From the NCBI GenBank assembly GCA_934317205.1, contig CAKREL010000095.1, forward strand, positions 1 through 7,819: DNA of 7,819 bases, written 5' to 3'. The stretch is from an uncultured Eubacterium sp. Its GTDB lineage: Bacteria > Bacillota > Clostridia > Lachnospirales > Lachnospiraceae. The notes below the pieces were generated by a model that saw nothing but the letters and a program-made list of their open reading frames with translations, ran no database searches and was not told where the DNA came from. The first letter of the stretch is position 1, and each line of letters opens with the position of its first letter. Shown piece after piece: positions 6,801-7,819 of the stretch. Both the position numbers and the translations under genes were made by a program.

Positions 6801-7636
6801 CCCAACATAGCATCGCATCCACACATAAAAACCTCAATCCAATATTCGTACTTGACGTCCATCCATGAACAATATGAATTCATTAATGCATCAAATTTTT
6901 CCTTATTGTAATTCTGATTTTCATCAACAATCCAATAGTTTAGTACCTGTATCAGTTCCTCATATGGATTTATATAGCCAGCAGCTTCCCAATCAATAAT
7001 ATATGGAACATCGTTTTTCCACATAATATTTTTAGGATCTAGATCTCGATGACTTATCACCTGATTACTTTTCAGTTTTGTGGCATTTTCAACCACATCA
7101 CAATCCCATTGCTCCAACTGTAAAACATTTTCCTGAAAAAGCGAATACACTTCAACATCGTTTTTCAAGGCAGATAAAAGATATTTCCATTCATATTTAC
7201 AACGCACTGTATTTTCCGGATACAATCCCTCCACGCAAATATTTGAAGCATGGATTTTTCCTAATTGCTCTCCGACTTTTGCACAATGAGCAGCTGTTAT
7301 ATCTGGATAAAAAACTGATTTTCCGTCAAACCACTCAAAAATTTCATAATATGCATGATCCACTTCAAAAATCATTTTTCCATCCACAGGTTTTACACAA
7401 ATTGCAGAAATATCATTTTCATTTTTTAGTTTATATGCAATGTGTTCTGCTTGTTCCAATTTTCCCAAAGCATCTGGTTTATTCATTACATCAGAATTTA
7501 ATGCTTTTACTGCATATTTACCTTGATTTGTCAGAACATAATACATTTTATGCAGCAGACCGCCAGTGACAATTTTGGGTTCTTGCTCGAAGTCCCCTAA
7601 CTCGCATATTCTACATACCTTCTCTAAATTATTCAT
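6776..7636 (-). CDS. APH-family phosphotransferase/kinase, C-terminus truncated by frameshift
   Basis: A 286-residue protein of the aminoglycoside/choline-kinase-like fold, which transfers phosphate from ATP to a small molecule; the substrate cannot be told. YAVKAL (41-46) carries the probable ATP-binding K44, HRDLDPKN (196-203) is the catalytic loop with D198 as base, and IIDWE (213-217) gives the metal ligand D215. All core catalytic residues are present. The reading frame ends with HIIFRF after MLGW (277-280), whereas a different frame continues with a plausible family tail (6651-6800). The start ATG at 7636 has no good ribosome site: the nearest AAGG is about 17 nt upstream, inside the end of the small upstream gene, whose stop is only 10 nt away. 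Translational coupling is therefore possible. It may be a dying gene, a phase-variable gene, or an assembly error. It is not evidence of antibiotic resistance, because most members of this fold in gut Firmicutes are uncharacterised. Confidence 0.82.
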   Translation of the reverse strand: MNNLEKVCRICELGDFEQEPKIVTGGLLHKMYYVLTNQGKYAVKALNSDVMNKPDALGKLEQAEHIAYKLKNENDISAICVKPVDGKMIFEVDHAYYEIFEWFDGKSVFYPDITAAHCAKVGEQLGKIHASNICVEGLYPENTVRCKYEWKYLLSALKNDVEVYSLFQENVLQLEQWDCDVVENATKLKSNQVISHRDLDPKNIMWKNDVPYIIDWEAAGYINPYEELIQVLNYWIVDENQNYNKEKFDALMNSYCSWMDVKYEYWIEVFMCGCDAMLGWHIIFRF

Positions 7637-7646
7637 TTTGATAAAT

Positions 7647-7739
7647 TTACTTTGCCTTATGAATTATTTTATGACCTGAATAAATTGCCATGATCATACA
7701 AAATAATGCCGCAATACTCCACCATTTATGTGCTTTCAT
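7647..7739 (-). CDS. 30-residue single-helix membrane peptide
   Basis: A short open frame starting MKAHKWWSIAALF and ending SGHKIIHKAK. It has a basic start, one hydrophobic segment (about residues 6-22, rich in I, A, L, M) and a basic, histidine-containing tail, which fits a single membrane-spanning peptide. The start is well supported: GGAGGG (7748-7753) lies 8 nt before the ATG. It begins 19 nt after the stop of the upstream gene and ends 10 nt before the kinase gene, so it sits inside the operon. The HKWW and YSGHK flavour recalls small uncharacterised Firmicutes membrane proteins (possibly DUF6219), but from memory those are longer, so this may be a reduced version. No function can be assigned. 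Confidence 0.6.
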   Translation of the reverse strand: MKAHKWWSIAALFCMIMAIYSGHKIIHKAK

Positions 7740-7758
7740 CGTTTCATCCCTCCATTTC

Positions 7759-7819
7759 TTACTCTGCCAGTTCACTCAATGCATGATAAAAGTCCGGATA
7801 TTCTCTTTTTAACCGAATC
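7759..7819 (-). CDS. C-terminal end of an unidentified protein (partial)
   Basis: The last 19 codons of a gene entering from the right edge, reading IRLKREYPDFYHALSELAE and then TAA at 7759-7761. This frame is chosen over the other two because it is open to the window edge and ends directly before the ribosome site of the small gene that follows; the other two frames hit stops earlier. The peptide is charged and probably helical. It is too short to identify. With 19 nt to the next start, it is probably the upstream member of the same operon. Confidence 0.55.
   Translation of the reverse strand, partial: IRLKREYPDFYHALSELAE

Noticed and set aside
6776..7636. Acquired aminoglycoside resistance gene
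   Set aside because: Only the general kinase fold is visible; the fold covers many metabolic kinases and the sequence does not match a resistance enzyme I recognise.

Overview
All recognisable genes in this window lie on the minus strand, so transcription runs from high to low coordinates. Moderately low GC, strong AAGGAG-type ribosome sites and the protein types (a zinc-finger-less DNA topoisomerase III, a YkgJ-type cysteine-cluster protein, a cytoplasmic GH35 beta-galactosidase, a stand-alone DsrE protein) suggest a gut Firmicute, most likely Lachnospiraceae. That placement is inference from protein style; no rRNA or other marker is present.

Layout in the direction of transcription. First comes a run of closely spaced genes (7819 to 3292): the last 19 codons of an unidentified gene, a 30-residue single-helix peptide, an aminoglycoside-phosphotransferase-fold (APH) kinase whose C-terminus is frameshifted, a Nudix hydrolase with its own N-terminal domain, a GH35 beta-galactosidase and a DsrE-family protein. 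Gaps are 10 to 72 nt, so this may be one transcript. A terminator-like hairpin with a T run follows the DsrE gene. Second, a new transcription unit starts with a well-formed sigma-A promoter (TTGGAA-17-TATAAT at 3119-3147) and encodes the YkgJ-type protein. Third, a compact block of four hairpins (2288-2436) begins in the YkgJ stop codon and fills most of the gap before the DNA topoisomerase III gene. Beyond topoisomerase III is an AT-rich gap with a promoter-like sequence for a gene that starts at or beyond the left edge.

The genes do not form an obvious pathway. GH35 points to galactoside use, Nudix to nucleotide-sugar or ADP-ribose clean-up, and DsrE and YkgJ to thiol or metal chemistry, but no shared function can be shown. 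The most notable items are the frameshift in the kinase, which looks like loss of one unit of a 4-nt repeat, and the structured intergenic block with a degenerate relative about 0.9 kb away. I found no CRISPR array, tRNA, rRNA, transposase gene or recognisable defence system, and nothing that clearly amounts to an undescribed multi-gene system.
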